Source: an uncultured Lachnospiraceae bacterium | Lineage (GTDB): Bacteria > Bacillota > Clostridia > Lachnospirales > Lachnospiraceae | Reading direction: 5' to 3' | Length of the DNA: 64,000 nucleotides | NCBI GenBank assembly: GCA_910585075.1 | Contig: CAJUED010000010.1 | Location: 23,697-87,696 of the forward strand | Shown: piece by piece, positions 25,917-34,468 of the stretch | Numbering within the stretch: position 1 is the first letter of the stretch | Layout of the letters: each line of letters opens with the position of its first letter | The notes under the pieces: generated by a model | What the model was told of the DNA's origin: nothing | The model's input: the letters and a program-made list of their open reading frames with translations, nothing else | The model's database searches: none | Made by a program: the position numbers and the translations under genes

Positions 25917-26696
25917 ATGAGCGTTATTTCAATGAAACAGTTGCTGGAAGCAGGTGTTCACTTTGGACATCAGACAAGAAGATGGAACCCTAAGATGGCT
26001 CCTTACATCTTCACCGAGAGAAACGGTATCCACATTATTGACCTGCAGAAGTCTGTGGGCAAGGTGGACGAGGCTTACAGAGCGGTGTTTGAGATTGCTT
26101 CCCAGGGTGGAACCATTCTTTTCGTTGGAACCAAGAAGCAGGCACAGGATGCTGTTAAGGCTGAAGCTGAGCGTTGCGGTATGTACTATGTAAACGAGAG
26201 ATGGTTAGGCGGTATGCTGACCAACTTTAAGACCATCCAGAGCAGAATTGAGCGTCTTCGTGCAATTGAGACCATGGCAGAGGACGGTACTTTTGATGTA
26301 CTTCCCAAGAAAGAGGTTATTGCCCTTAAGAAAGAATGGGAGAAGCTTGAGAAAAACTTAGGCGGTATCAAGAACATGAGCAGAATTCCCGATGCTGTTT
26401 TCGTAGTGGACCCTAAGAAAGAAAGAATCTGCGTACAGGAAGCTCATGCACTGGGGATTACCCTGATTGGTATCGGCGATACTAACTGCGACCCTGAAGA
26501 ACTTGACTATATTATTCCTGGTAATGACGATGCGATTCGTGCGGTTAAACTGATTGCTTCCAAGATGGCGGATGCAGTTATCGAGGCAAATCAGGGCGAA
26601 GAAAATGTAGAGGCTGAAATGGAAGAAGCAGCTGCAGCAGAGGAAACACAGGAACCTAAGGATATTGAGGAAGTTGTTGCGGCGGATGCAGAATAA
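25917..26696 (+). CDS. rpsB: Ribosomal protein S2
   Basis: 259 residues. It begins MSVISMKQLLEAGVHFGHQT, the S2 signature, and includes WLGGMLTNFKTI and IPDAVFVVDP. S2 binds the 30S subunit head-body junction. ATG 25917 follows GGAGGT by six bases. The last 30 residues are a very acidic Glu/Ala tail, seen in several Clostridia. Followed by tsf after an internal terminator. Confidence 0.98.
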   Translation: MSVISMKQLLEAGVHFGHQTRRWNPKMAPYIFTERNGIHIIDLQKSVGKVDEAYRAVFEIASQGGTILFVGTKKQAQDAVKAEAERCGMYYVNERWLGGMLTNFKTIQSRIERLRAIETMAEDGTFDVLPKKEVIALKKEWEKLEKNLGGIKNMSRIPDAVFVVDPKKERICVQEAHALGITLIGIGDTNCDPEELDYIIPGNDDAIRAVKLIASKMADAVIEANQGEENVEAEMEEAAAAEETQEPKDIEEVVAADAE

Positions 26697-26730
26697 TAAA
26701 CCAGCCGTATCAATGTATGAAGAATAACAG

Positions 26731-26781
26731 TTCAGACAGGCACAGACCGGCCCTTACAGGCCTTGCCTGCCTGAATTTTTT
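26731..26781 (+). terminator. Intrinsic terminator between rpsB and tsf
   Basis: TTCAGACAGGCA (26731-26742) pairs with TGCCTGCCTGAA (26764-26775) with one mismatch, an inner GGCC/GGCC stem extends it, and TTTTTT follows. This would reduce tsf transcription relative to rpsB. Confidence 0.85.
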
Positions 26782-26840
26782 GCCAGAGCAAGGGCGTTTG
26801 ATGAAGATTGACAGATAAGTGTTTGAGAATGGAGGAAAAA

Positions 26841-27779
26841 ATGGCTAATATTACAGCAGCTATGGTAAAAGAATTAAGAGAAATGACCGGGGCAGGCATG
26901 ATGGATTGTAAGAAAGCCCTGAATGAAACAGATGGAGATATGGATGCGGCGGTTGAGTTCCTTAGAAAGAACGGACAGGCCAAAGCTGAAAAGAAAGCCG
27001 GCAGAATTGCTGCGGAGGGACTTTGCAAGGTGGCCCTTAAGGATGATAAGACAGCCGCTGTTGTGGAAGTAAACTCTGAGACAGACTTTGTGGCTAAGAA
27101 CGAAGAATTCCAGAATTTTGTAGATACGGTTGCAAATCAGGCAGTTGAATCTGATGCTGCTGATATGGATGCATTTATGGCAGAGAGCTGGAAACTTGAC
27201 GCATCAAAGACCGTAAAGGACGCTCTCGTAGAGAAGATTGCCAAGATTGGCGAGAACTTAAACATCAGAAGATTTGAAAAGGTAACAGCTGAAAACGGCT
27301 GTGTTGTGTCTTATGTACATGGCGGCGGCAGAATCGGCGTTATTGTGGAAGCTGCTACTGATGTTGTGAATGACGCGGTGAAAGAAGCTATGACAAACAT
27401 TGCAATGCAGGTTGCAGCTCTTTCCCCTAAGTATGTGTCCACAGCAGATGTTTCAGAGGAATACAAGGCACATGAAAAAGAAATTCTGATGGCGCAGATT
27501 GCCAATGACCCTAAGATGGCAGGAAAGCCTGAGAAGGTAATCGAGGGTGCGGTGACAGGACGTCTCAACAAGGAATTAAAAGAGGTTTGTCTGTTAGAGC
27601 AGGTATATGTAAAGGCTGAAGACGGCAAGCAGACTGTTGCACAGTATGTTGCTCAGGTGGCAAAAGAAAACGGCGCCAACCTTTCCATCAAGAAATTTGT
27701 ACGTTTTGAGACAGGCGAAGGTCTTGAGAAAAAGGTAGATGATTTTGCAGCTGAGGTTGCAGCACAAGCAGGTATGTAA
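26841..27779 (+). CDS. tsf: Elongation factor Ts
   Basis: 312 residues. MVKELREMTGAGMMDCKKAL at the N-terminus and VEVNSETDFVAKNEEF are the EF-Ts signatures. It recharges EF-Tu with GTP. ATG 26841 follows GGAGG (26831-26835). No tsf promoter was seen, so expression should depend on read-through from rpsB. Confidence 0.98.
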   Translation: MANITAAMVKELREMTGAGMMDCKKALNETDGDMDAAVEFLRKNGQAKAEKKAGRIAAEGLCKVALKDDKTAAVVEVNSETDFVAKNEEFQNFVDTVANQAVESDAADMDAFMAESWKLDASKTVKDALVEKIAKIGENLNIRRFEKVTAENGCVVSYVHGGGRIGVIVEAATDVVNDAVKEAMTNIAMQVAALSPKYVSTADVSEEYKAHEKEILMAQIANDPKMAGKPEKVIEGAVTGRLNKELKEVCLLEQVYVKAEDGKQTVAQYVAQVAKENGANLSIKKFVRFETGEGLEKKVDDFAAEVAAQAGM

Positions 27780-27830
27780 GATATACAGGTAATGCCGTAT
27801 TTGAAATAAAAGTGATTTCGCAGGCGATGA

Positions 27831-27862
27831 AATCGGGATTCCGCAGGGAATCCCGATTTTTT
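27831..27862 (+). terminator. Terminator after tsf
   Basis: AATCGGGATTCC (27831-27842) and GGAATCCCGATT (27847-27858) form a perfect 12-bp stem with a 4-base loop and a T run. Confidence 0.92.
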
Positions 27863-27977
27863 AGAGCAATTTTCAAACAAACTTCGGACAAAAAAAGAAA
27901 AAAGTGAAAAAAAAAGATAAAAATTGTAGATTGTAAATCTATAATTTAGTATAATGATACATAACAATTTTGGCTCT

Positions 27978-28005
27978 TTCACATAAAGGCATATTGTGTT
28001 ACAAT
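27978..28005 (+). promoter_or_regulatory. Probable promoter for the deacetylase
   Basis: TTCACA (27978-27983) and TACAAT (28000-28005) are 16 bases apart, 34 bases before the start codon. The upstream 27880-27960 stretch is A/T-rich. Confidence 0.5.
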
Positions 28006-28038
28006 AGGTTCAGGTTAGTTACAAGGAGTTAAAGACTT

Positions 28039-28953
28039 ATGGCGGGAGAATATGATCGACGTAAACGGATCAGACGGCTGAAAAAGATCATATTGGGAAC
28101 GGTTGCGGCGGCAATCATCATTCCGATTATCGTGAGCATTCTGCTGGGAATACGGGTGGTTTCCCTGGGAAACCGGGTAAAGGAATTAGAGACCATGCTC
28201 ATAATGGAACAGGAGAAAAACGCAGGAGCCGGAGTATTTTCTTCCTCATCCGTTGAGGAGTCGGGCCGTGATAGGGAAGAAGTCATACAGGATGAGAATA
28301 ACCTGCCGCCGGAGACGGAAGATGCCAGGAAGGAAGTGTACCTTACTTTTGATGACGGCCCAAGCCAAAGCACAGATAAGATACTGGACATTTTAAAGGA
28401 ATATGATGTGAAAGCCACATTTTTCGTGGTGGGAAAGACAGATGAACATTCTGTCAGCATGTACCAGCGGATTGTGGATGAGGGGCACACCCTTGCGATG
28501 CATTCCTACAGTCATAAGTACGACGAGATTTATGAGAGCAAGGAAAGCTTTGTGGAGGATCTGACGAAGCTGCAGGAATATCTGTATCAGATTACAGGTG
28601 TCTGGCCCAGATTTTATCGTTTCCCGGGAGGAAGTTCCAATACGGTAAGCACGGTGGATATGCAGGACCTGATTGCCTGGCTTAATGAAAATGGGATTAC
28701 CTATTATGACTGGAATGTTTCCTCAGGAGATGCAACCAGAGAGAATCTCAGTGTGGATGAAATTGTGGAAAATTGTGTGGGCAAGCTTGATAATGTTAAT
28801 GTCTGCATGATTTTAATGCATGATGCAAATGATAAGATTACAACGGTGGAAGCCCTTCCCAAGGTGATTGAGAGGATCAGTGAACGGGGAGATGCGGCGA
28901 TTCTGCCGGTTACGGATGAATCAAAACCGGTTCAGCATGTTATACCAAAGTAA
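28039..28953 (+). CDS. Polysaccharide deacetylase (NodB domain)
   Basis: 304 residues. A basic N-terminus and membrane helix (about 16-38) anchor it with the enzyme outside. NodB motifs are complete: TFDDGP (about 110), HSYSHKYDEIYES with the metal His pair, RFPGGSSN, and LMHDAN near the C-terminus. It likely removes acetyl groups from peptidoglycan or another envelope glycan. Its own promoter and the upstream tsf terminator make it a separate unit. The exact substrate cannot be told from sequence. Confidence 0.9.
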   Translation: MAGEYDRRKRIRRLKKIILGTVAAAIIIPIIVSILLGIRVVSLGNRVKELETMLIMEQEKNAGAGVFSSSSVEESGRDREEVIQDENNLPPETEDARKEVYLTFDDGPSQSTDKILDILKEYDVKATFFVVGKTDEHSVSMYQRIVDEGHTLAMHSYSHKYDEIYESKESFVEDLTKLQEYLYQITGVWPRFYRFPGGSSNTVSTVDMQDLIAWLNENGITYYDWNVSSGDATRENLSVDEIVENCVGKLDNVNVCMILMHDANDKITTVEALPKVIERISERGDAAILPVTDESKPVQHVIPK

Positions 28954-29026
28954 CAGAACGGATTGGCCGAACTGTTATATGGCAAATAATATAAATTAAG
29001 AAAGACAGGAATGGAGGATTTTCAAG

Positions 29027-29881
29027 ATGGGTTTTTTCTCAGATTTAAAGGATGATTTATCTCAGGCAGTGAATGAATTGTTGCCGGAGGAAGGCGCAGC
29101 GGAAACGGAAAAGACAGCTGTGCAGGTAGAAACAGCGGCCGGGGCGGCGGAGAGCGGTATGGAGAATACTTCTTCAGAGATGGAATCATCTTCAGATACC
29201 CAGGAAAGCACAGTATCTTACGGTTCCGGAAATGAGACAAGATATGTACAGGAAAATACGGTGGAAAAGACGGTCAATGATTTTGCTGCCAACTTAAGCC
29301 AGATGCTGGAAAACGTAGATGATGTAAAAGTGCCTGAGGAACCGGAGCCGGTTTATACACCGCCCGTAGTTGAAAAAAAGGAGCCGATAGAGATGCCGGT
29401 AATGACTTCCAAAACGCCCACCGATGAGACTTCCATATTGACGGAATCTATGATTATCAACGGAAATATAGCAACAGAAGGGGCACTTGATGTGCGCGGA
29501 AGCATTGTTGGAAATGTGGAGGCTTTAGGCAAGTTAAACATTACAGGTATTATACAGGGTAATTCCCAGGCAGCGGAAATCTTCGCAGATGGAGCAAGGG
29601 TGACAGGAGAGCTCAGAAGCCAGGGCAGCATCAAGGTAGGACAGAGCACAGTTATTCTGGGCAACATTTATGCGAACAGCGCAGTGATTGCAGGGGCTGT
29701 AAAGGGTGATATTGATGTGAGAGGCCCTGTTATTTTGGATGCATCTGCCATTGTCATGGGAGATATCAAGTCTAAATCCGTACAGATTAACAATGGTGCG
29801 GTAATTGAAGGTATGTGCTCTCAGTGCTATGCAGAGGTAAATCCTTCATCCTTCTTTGAAGAACTGAAGAAAATGAAATAA
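29027..29881 (+). CDS. Bactofilin with long N-terminal extension
   Basis: 284 residues. The C-terminal 140 residues are a bactofilin beta-helix of repeating short strands (SMIINGNIATEGALDVRGSI, then further G/N/V-rich turns). The first 135 residues are acidic and Ser/Glu-rich, probably unstructured; the extreme N-terminus GFFSDLKDDL may form an amphipathic helix. Bactofilins polymerise at the membrane and organise cell-wall enzymes; the adjacent deacetylase is a plausible partner by context. GGAGG precedes the ATG. Confidence 0.88.
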   Translation: MGFFSDLKDDLSQAVNELLPEEGAAETEKTAVQVETAAGAAESGMENTSSEMESSSDTQESTVSYGSGNETRYVQENTVEKTVNDFAANLSQMLENVDDVKVPEEPEPVYTPPVVEKKEPIEMPVMTSKTPTDETSILTESMIINGNIATEGALDVRGSIVGNVEALGKLNITGIIQGNSQAAEIFADGARVTGELRSQGSIKVGQSTVILGNIYANSAVIAGAVKGDIDVRGPVILDASAIVMGDIKSKSVQINNGAVIEGMCSQCYAEVNPSSFFEELKKMK

Positions 29882-29885
29882 GTGT

Positions 29886-29908
29886 GACGGCGTTTGATAC
29901 AATGAGTC
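29886..29908 (+). repeat. Single partial AATAAGCT-family repeat
   Basis: GACGGCGTTTGATACAATGAG begins six bases after the bactofilin stop. It matches the GGCGTTTGATACAATAAG junction of array C with one change. Too short to stand alone without the other copies. Confidence 0.5.
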
Positions 29909-29972
29909 GATGTGCAGAGGACATAGATGCCTGATATGCATCTTTAGGAGCAAATGCGGCATGGAGGTTTAT

Positions 29973-30668
29973 ATGCAGAGAATTTTACTGAAATTGAGCG
30001 GGGAAGCCCTTGCAGGGGATAAGAAAACCGGCTTCGACGAGGATACGGTGCGTGCGGTTGCACTACAGGTGAAGCAGCTGACTGAAGATGGCATTCAGGT
30101 TGGGATTGTCACCGGCGGCGGAAATTTCTGGCGGGGAAGAACCAGCGAAGCCATTGACAGAGTGAAGGCTGACCAGATTGGGATGCTTGCAACGGTCATG
30201 AATTGTATTTATGTGTCGGAGATTTTCCGAAGCGTGGGCATGAAAACAGCGGTTCTCACTCCTTTTGAATGCGGCTCTTTTACAAAGCTCTTTTCAAAGG
30301 ACAGAGCGAATAAATACTTCGAAAAGGGTATGGTGGTCTTCTTTGCAGGAGGAACGGGGCATCCTTACTTTTCCACGGATACGGGAGTTGTGCTGCGGGC
30401 TGTGGAGGTGGAGGCCGATGTGATTTTGCTTGCAAAATCCATTGATGGCGTCTATGATAGTGACCCGAAGATAAATCCTGATGCAAAGAAGTATGACGAA
30501 ATCAGTATAGACGATGTGATTGCCGGTAATCTGCAGGTGGTGGATATGACGGCATCCATCTTAGCCAGAGATAATAAGATGCCCATGTGGGTGTTTGGCT
30601 TAAGCGAGAAGGACAGTATTGTAAACACTGTCAGGGGAAAGTTTAACGGGACAAAAATAGTACTGTGA
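29973..30668 (+). CDS. pyrH: UMP kinase
   Basis: 231 residues. MQRILLKLSGEALAG is the amino acid kinase start, with GIVTGGGNFWRGR and FFAGGTGHPYFSTDT. It converts UMP to UDP. ATG 29973 follows GGAGG (29963-29967); ATG 29961 is possible but lies on the ribosome site. Confidence 0.97.
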   Translation: MQRILLKLSGEALAGDKKTGFDEDTVRAVALQVKQLTEDGIQVGIVTGGGNFWRGRTSEAIDRVKADQIGMLATVMNCIYVSEIFRSVGMKTAVLTPFECGSFTKLFSKDRANKYFEKGMVVFFAGGTGHPYFSTDTGVVLRAVEVEADVILLAKSIDGVYDSDPKINPDAKKYDEISIDDVIAGNLQVVDMTASILARDNKMPMWVFGLSEKDSIVNTVRGKFNGTKIVL

Positions 30669-30748
30669 AAATCAGTTGGGGTTTAACGATATCCCACGGC
30701 ATTTGCAACGGATAAATTTGCGGATTTAAGCAGGAATGGAGGATTCTT

Positions 30749-31300
30749 ATGGACGAGAGATTGGAACTTTACGACAGCAAAATGCGAAAAACATATGAAC
30801 ATTTGGACGGGGACTACCAGGGCATCAGGGCAGGGCGTGCCAACCCTCATGTGCTCGACAAGCTGCGGGTAGATTATTACGGGACCCCCACACCGATTCA
30901 GCAGGTGGGAAATGTTACTGTCCCGGATGCGAGGATGATTCAGATTGCTCCCTGGGAGAAGTCTTTGATCAAGGCAATTGAGAAAGCTATTTTGGCTTCC
31001 GATATCGGTATTACTCCTTCCAATGACGGTTCGGTGATAAGGCTTACTTTCCCGGAACTCACCGAGGAACGCAGAAAAGACTTGGTGAAGGACGTAAAGA
31101 AGAAAGCGGAAGAATGCAAGGTTGCCATCCGCAACATCAGAAGGGATGGAAACGATGCATTTAAGAAACTGGCAAAGGCGGAAGTTTCCGAGGATGAAAT
31201 CAAGGAGCTTACGGATAATTTGCAGAAACTTACGGATAAATACATCAAGGAAGTTGACAAATTGATGGACGAGAAATCCAAAGAAATCCTTACGGTGTAA
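30749..31300 (+). CDS. frr: Ribosome recycling factor
   Basis: 183 residues, normal length. GIRAGRANPHVLDKL, YYGTPTPIQQVGNVTVPD and the C-terminal KEVDKLMDEKSKEILTV are RRF signatures. It splits post-termination ribosomes with EF-G. The ATG follows GGAGG by six bases. Confidence 0.98.
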   Translation: MDERLELYDSKMRKTYEHLDGDYQGIRAGRANPHVLDKLRVDYYGTPTPIQQVGNVTVPDARMIQIAPWEKSLIKAIEKAILASDIGITPSNDGSVIRLTFPELTEERRKDLVKDVKKKAEECKVAIRNIRRDGNDAFKKLAKAEVSEDEIKELTDNLQKLTDKYIKEVDKLMDEKSKEILTV

Positions 31301-31324
31301 AGAAAAGCACAAGGCGGTTTAATA

Positions 31325-31501
31325 GGTGTGACGGTACTTGAGACCGTTACACCATAAGGCATAGATTTATGGAGAAGGAGGGGCAGGCGATTATGTTTAA
31401 TCGTATGGCCCTTTATTCCCGTAAGTAATGAGGAAAATAGCCATGCACAGGAGATGCCTTTGGCATCTCTGGATATTTGACTCCCGTGAGCAGTGAGTCA
31501 A
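31325..31501 (+). other. Three hairpins in the frr-uppS gap
   Basis: Hairpin 1: GGTGTGACGGT (31325-31335) with ACCGTTACACC (31343-31353). Hairpin 2: GAGATGCC (31451-31458) with GGCATCTC (31462-31469), triloop TTT. Hairpin 3: TTGACTC (31477-31483) with GAGTCAA (31495-31501). Hairpin 3's loop shares a direct repeat with 31418-31436 (CCCGTRAGYARTGAG). No T run follows, so these look like leader structure and not terminators. Confidence 0.55.
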
Positions 31502-31548
31502 GTGACGTGAGAAATATGATATTGGCAGATAGAAGAAAGGTGTATCCT

Positions 31549-32274
31549 ATGGCGGAAAAAAATGAACTGGTAATGCCGCAGCATGTGGCGATTATCCTGG
31601 ACGGAAACGGAAGATGGGCAAAGAGTAAGGGAATGCCCAGAAATTACGGACATATTCAGGGGGCCAAGACGGTGGAGGTCATCTGTGAGGAGGCCTACAG
31701 GATGGGAATCCGGTATCTTACGGTGTATGCTTTCAGCACGGAAAACTGGAACCGTCCCAAGGACGAAGTGGACGCCCTTATGAAGCTGCTCCGCAATTAT
31801 ATGAAAACCTGTCTCACCACGGCCAAGAAGAATCGTATGTGCGTGCGGGTGCTGGGAGATAAGACCGGCCTGGATGAGGATATCAGGAACAGGATAGCCC
31901 AGCTGGAGGAGTCCACCAAGGATAACGACGGTCTGCATTTCCAGATTGCTTTAAATTACGGAGGGCGGGACGAGATTGTCCGCGCGGTAAAAAGGATTGC
32001 CGGGGAGGCGGCAAAGGGGGAAATCTCTCCGGAGGATGTGACGGAGGATTATCTGTCAAATCTCCTTGACACCCGGGGACTTCCGGAACCTGACTTGCTG
32101 ATCCGCACCTGTAATGAACAGAGAATATCCAATTTCCTGCTCTGGCAGCTGGCCTATACGGAATTTTATTTTACGCCGGTGGCATGGCCTGATTTTTCAA
32201 AGGAAGAATTGATAAAAGCTGTGGAGGCATATAATCATAGAGACAGAAGATACGGCCGGGTAGAGGAGGAATAG
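31549..32274 (+). CDS. uppS: Undecaprenyl diphosphate synthase
   Basis: 241 residues. VAIILDGNGRWAKSKG with the catalytic Asp, GHIQGAKTVE, YAFSTENWNRP and the C-terminal DLLIRTCNEQRISNFLLWQ are cis-prenyltransferase signatures. It makes the C55 lipid carrier for wall synthesis. ATG 31549 follows AGAAAGG by eight bases. It ends four bases before cdsA. Confidence 0.97.
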   Translation: MAEKNELVMPQHVAIILDGNGRWAKSKGMPRNYGHIQGAKTVEVICEEAYRMGIRYLTVYAFSTENWNRPKDEVDALMKLLRNYMKTCLTTAKKNRMCVRVLGDKTGLDEDIRNRIAQLEESTKDNDGLHFQIALNYGGRDEIVRAVKRIAGEAAKGEISPEDVTEDYLSNLLDTRGLPEPDLLIRTCNEQRISNFLLWQLAYTEFYFTPVAWPDFSKEELIKAVEAYNHRDRRYGRVEEE

Positions 32275-32277
32275 GCC

Positions 32278-33102
32278 ATGTTTATGACGAGGTTGTTCAG
32301 CAGTATTGTTTTGGTGATACTGGCGCTTACCACTGTGCTGGCAGGAGGATATCTTCTGGCGGCAGTGCTTCTTTTTTTAGCCCTTGTGGCATACGGCGAG
32401 CTCATGAAGGCCTGCTCCCTTAAGGGGGGGAATGGAAAGCCGGGGGGAATGGAAGTGATTGGCTGTGGGGGAATCATTGCTTATTATTTTTTGATGGTAT
32501 TTGTGCGGGATCCTCATTATCTTTTCCTGGCGCTGATTACCATTTTAGTGGCTTTTATGTTCTTTTATGTGTTTACCTTTCCAAAGTACAGGGCGGAGCA
32601 GATTATGTGCGCCTTTTTCTGCGTGGCCTATGCGCCGGTTATGCTGTCCTTTATTTATCTGGTAAGGGAGCTTCCTTATGGGATTTACACTGTGTGGATG
32701 ATTTTTATCAGTTCATGGATTTGTGATACCTGTGCCTACGGAGTGGGGATTTTGTTTGGAAAACATAAGCTTGTGCCGATATTGAGCCCGAAAAAGTCCA
32801 TTGAGGGGGCCATAGGAGGGGTTGCAGGCTCAGCGCTGGTGGGAGCGGCCTACGCATATTTTATTGTGGAGCCAGCGGTCAGCGGACAGAAGATTACGTG
32901 GATTTTCGTGTTGATAAGCGCGGTGGGAGCCGTGATTTCCCAGGTAGGCGATTTGGCGGCCTCCGCCATCAAAAGAAATCATGAGATTAAGGATTATGGG
33001 AAACTGATACCGGGCCATGGAGGCGTTATGGATCGGTTTGACAGTGTGATTTTTACGGCGCCCATGATTTATTTTCTGGCGCTGTTACTGATACATGGTT
33101 AG
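32278..33102 (+). CDS. cdsA: Phosphatidate cytidylyltransferase
   Basis: 274 residues with about eight membrane helices. The C-terminal SDxxAxxxKRxxxxKDxxxxxPGHGGxxDRxDS signature appears as GDLAASAIKRNHEIKDYGKL then IPGHGGVMDRFDS. It makes CDP-diacylglycerol for phospholipids. It shares the ribosome site region GGAGGAA with the end of uppS. Confidence 0.96.
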   Translation: MFMTRLFSSIVLVILALTTVLAGGYLLAAVLLFLALVAYGELMKACSLKGGNGKPGGMEVIGCGGIIAYYFLMVFVRDPHYLFLALITILVAFMFFYVFTFPKYRAEQIMCAFFCVAYAPVMLSFIYLVRELPYGIYTVWMIFISSWICDTCAYGVGILFGKHKLVPILSPKKSIEGAIGGVAGSALVGAAYAYFIVEPAVSGQKITWIFVLISAVGAVISQVGDLAASAIKRNHEIKDYGKLIPGHGGVMDRFDSVIFTAPMIYFLALLLIHG

Positions 33103-33145
33103 TGCGTGTAGGCATGTGCTTACGCATGGAGGTAAGAGTCTCCAC

Positions 33146-33210
33146 AGGTTTGTGTCTGCGCTGCATCCGCAAACCTGATATGCGCAAAAAACAGCGCAGA
33201 AATGAGGAAA
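33146..33210 (+). promoter_or_regulatory. Candidate pseudoknot leader before dxr (copy 1)
   Basis: Stem 1: AGGTTTGTG (33146-33154) with CGCAAACCT (33168-33176), nine pairs including one G-U. Stem 2: TCTGCGCTG (33155-33163), inside the loop of stem 1, with CAGCGCAGA (33192-33200), nine perfect pairs. This is H-type pseudoknot order, with a loop ending in AAAAAA. The ribosome site AATGAGGAAA follows within four bases. A homologous element precedes rseP at 34388. Cis-regulation is inferred. Confidence 0.6.
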
Positions 33211-33213
33211 TGT

Positions 33214-34359
33214 ATGAAAAAGATAGGAATTTTAGGTTCAACCGGCTCCATTGGAACCCAGACTCTTGAAATTGTCAGAGGCAATCAGGATTTACAGGTG
33301 GTGGCCCTGGCGGCTGGGAGCAATGTGTCAATGCTGGAAGAACAGATTCGGGAATTTTCTCCGAAGATTGCGGTTCTCTGGGATGAAAAGGCGGCCGGTG
33401 AACTGCAGGTAAGAGTTGCAGACACTGATACAAAGGTGCGCTGGGGTATGGAAGGGCTTTTGGAAATTGCTGTCATGGAGGAAATGGAGGTTTTGGTAAC
33501 CGCAGTTGTGGGCATGATAGGGATAAGGCCCACCATAGCGGCAATCGAAGCCGGCAAGACCATCGCCCTTGCCAACAAAGAAACGCTGGTGACGGCGGGA
33601 CATATTATTATGCCTTTAGCTGCCAAAAAAAATGTTTCCATTTTTCCGGTGGACAGTGAACACAGTGCGATTTTTCAGTCCATGCACGGGGAAAACAGAG
33701 AGCGGGTCAGTAAAATTTTGCTGACTGCCTCAGGCGGTCCTTTCCGGGGAAGAACCAGAGAGGATTTAAGTAAGGTGACGGTTGAGGATGCTTTAAATCA
33801 TCCCAACTGGGCCATGGGAAAGAAAATTACGGTGGATTCCGCAACTCTGGTCAATAAAGGGCTTGAGGTAATTGAGGCAAAGTGGCTTTTTGGAGTGGAA
33901 CCGGAAAAGATTCAGGTGGTGGTTCATCCCCAGAGCATTATTCATTCTATGGTGGAGTATGTGGATGGGGGCATTATGGCTCAGCTGGGTATGCCGGATA
34001 TGAAGCTGCCCATTCAGTATGCTCTGTTTTATCCGGACAGACGGCCCATGGAGGGAAAAAGAGTGGATTTCTTTGCCCTTTCCTCCCTTACATTTGAAAG
34101 ACCCGACACGGAAACTTTTAAAGGGCTTCAAATGGCTTATGATGCCATCAGAGAAGGAGGCAGCATGCCCACGGTTTACAATGCGGCAAATGAAAGGGCC
34201 GTGGCTCTGTTCCTGAACAGGGAAATTTCTTTCCTGGAAATTTATGATCTGATTCAGGGCGCCATGGAGGGGCATAAGGTGGTTCCCAATCCTTCCGTGG
34301 ATGAAATACTAAATGCAGAGGCGGAAGCTTATGAATATATAAACGCGCACAGGAAATAG
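33214..34359 (+). CDS. dxr: 1-deoxy-D-xylulose-5-phosphate reductoisomerase
   Basis: 381 residues. The NADPH-binding start is ILGSTGSIGTQTLEI; other signatures are ANKETLVTAGHI, FPVDSEHSAIFQ, LTASGGPFRG and HPNWAMGKKITVDSATLVNKG. It makes MEP in the non-mevalonate isoprenoid route, whose later enzyme IspG is encoded at 39270. ATG 33214 lies four bases after GAGGAAA; the earlier ATG 33202 lies within the candidate leader region. Confidence 0.97.
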   Translation: MKKIGILGSTGSIGTQTLEIVRGNQDLQVVALAAGSNVSMLEEQIREFSPKIAVLWDEKAAGELQVRVADTDTKVRWGMEGLLEIAVMEEMEVLVTAVVGMIGIRPTIAAIEAGKTIALANKETLVTAGHIIMPLAAKKNVSIFPVDSEHSAIFQSMHGENRERVSKILLTASGGPFRGRTREDLSKVTVEDALNHPNWAMGKKITVDSATLVNKGLEVIEAKWLFGVEPEKIQVVVHPQSIIHSMVEYVDGGIMAQLGMPDMKLPIQYALFYPDRRPMEGKRVDFFALSSLTFERPDTETFKGLQMAYDAIREGGSMPTVYNAANERAVALFLNREISFLEIYDLIQGAMEGHKVVPNPSVDEILNAEAEAYEYINAHRK

Positions 34360-34387
34360 GCGGGAAAGCTTTCCTGTTCGATTCAAC

Positions 34388-34465
34388 AAGTTTGTGTCTG
34401 TGCTGCAACCACAAACTTGGAAAACTGCAAAGTCAGTGTAAAAAAGCAGCGCAGAAATGAGGAAA
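34388..34465 (+). promoter_or_regulatory. Candidate pseudoknot leader before rseP (copy 2)
   Basis: Stem 1: AAGTTTGTG (34388-34396) with CACAAACTT (34410-34418), nine perfect pairs. Stem 2: TCTGTGCTG (34397-34405) with CAGCGCAGA (34447-34455), nine pairs with one G-U. The third loop is longer than in copy 1 and holds a small ACTG/CAGT hairpin, then AAAAAAG. AATGAGGAAAA follows. Compared with copy 1, a G-C pair of stem 1 has become A-U, so the pairing is kept while the sequence changes. Confidence 0.6.
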
Positions 34466-34468
34466 AAT

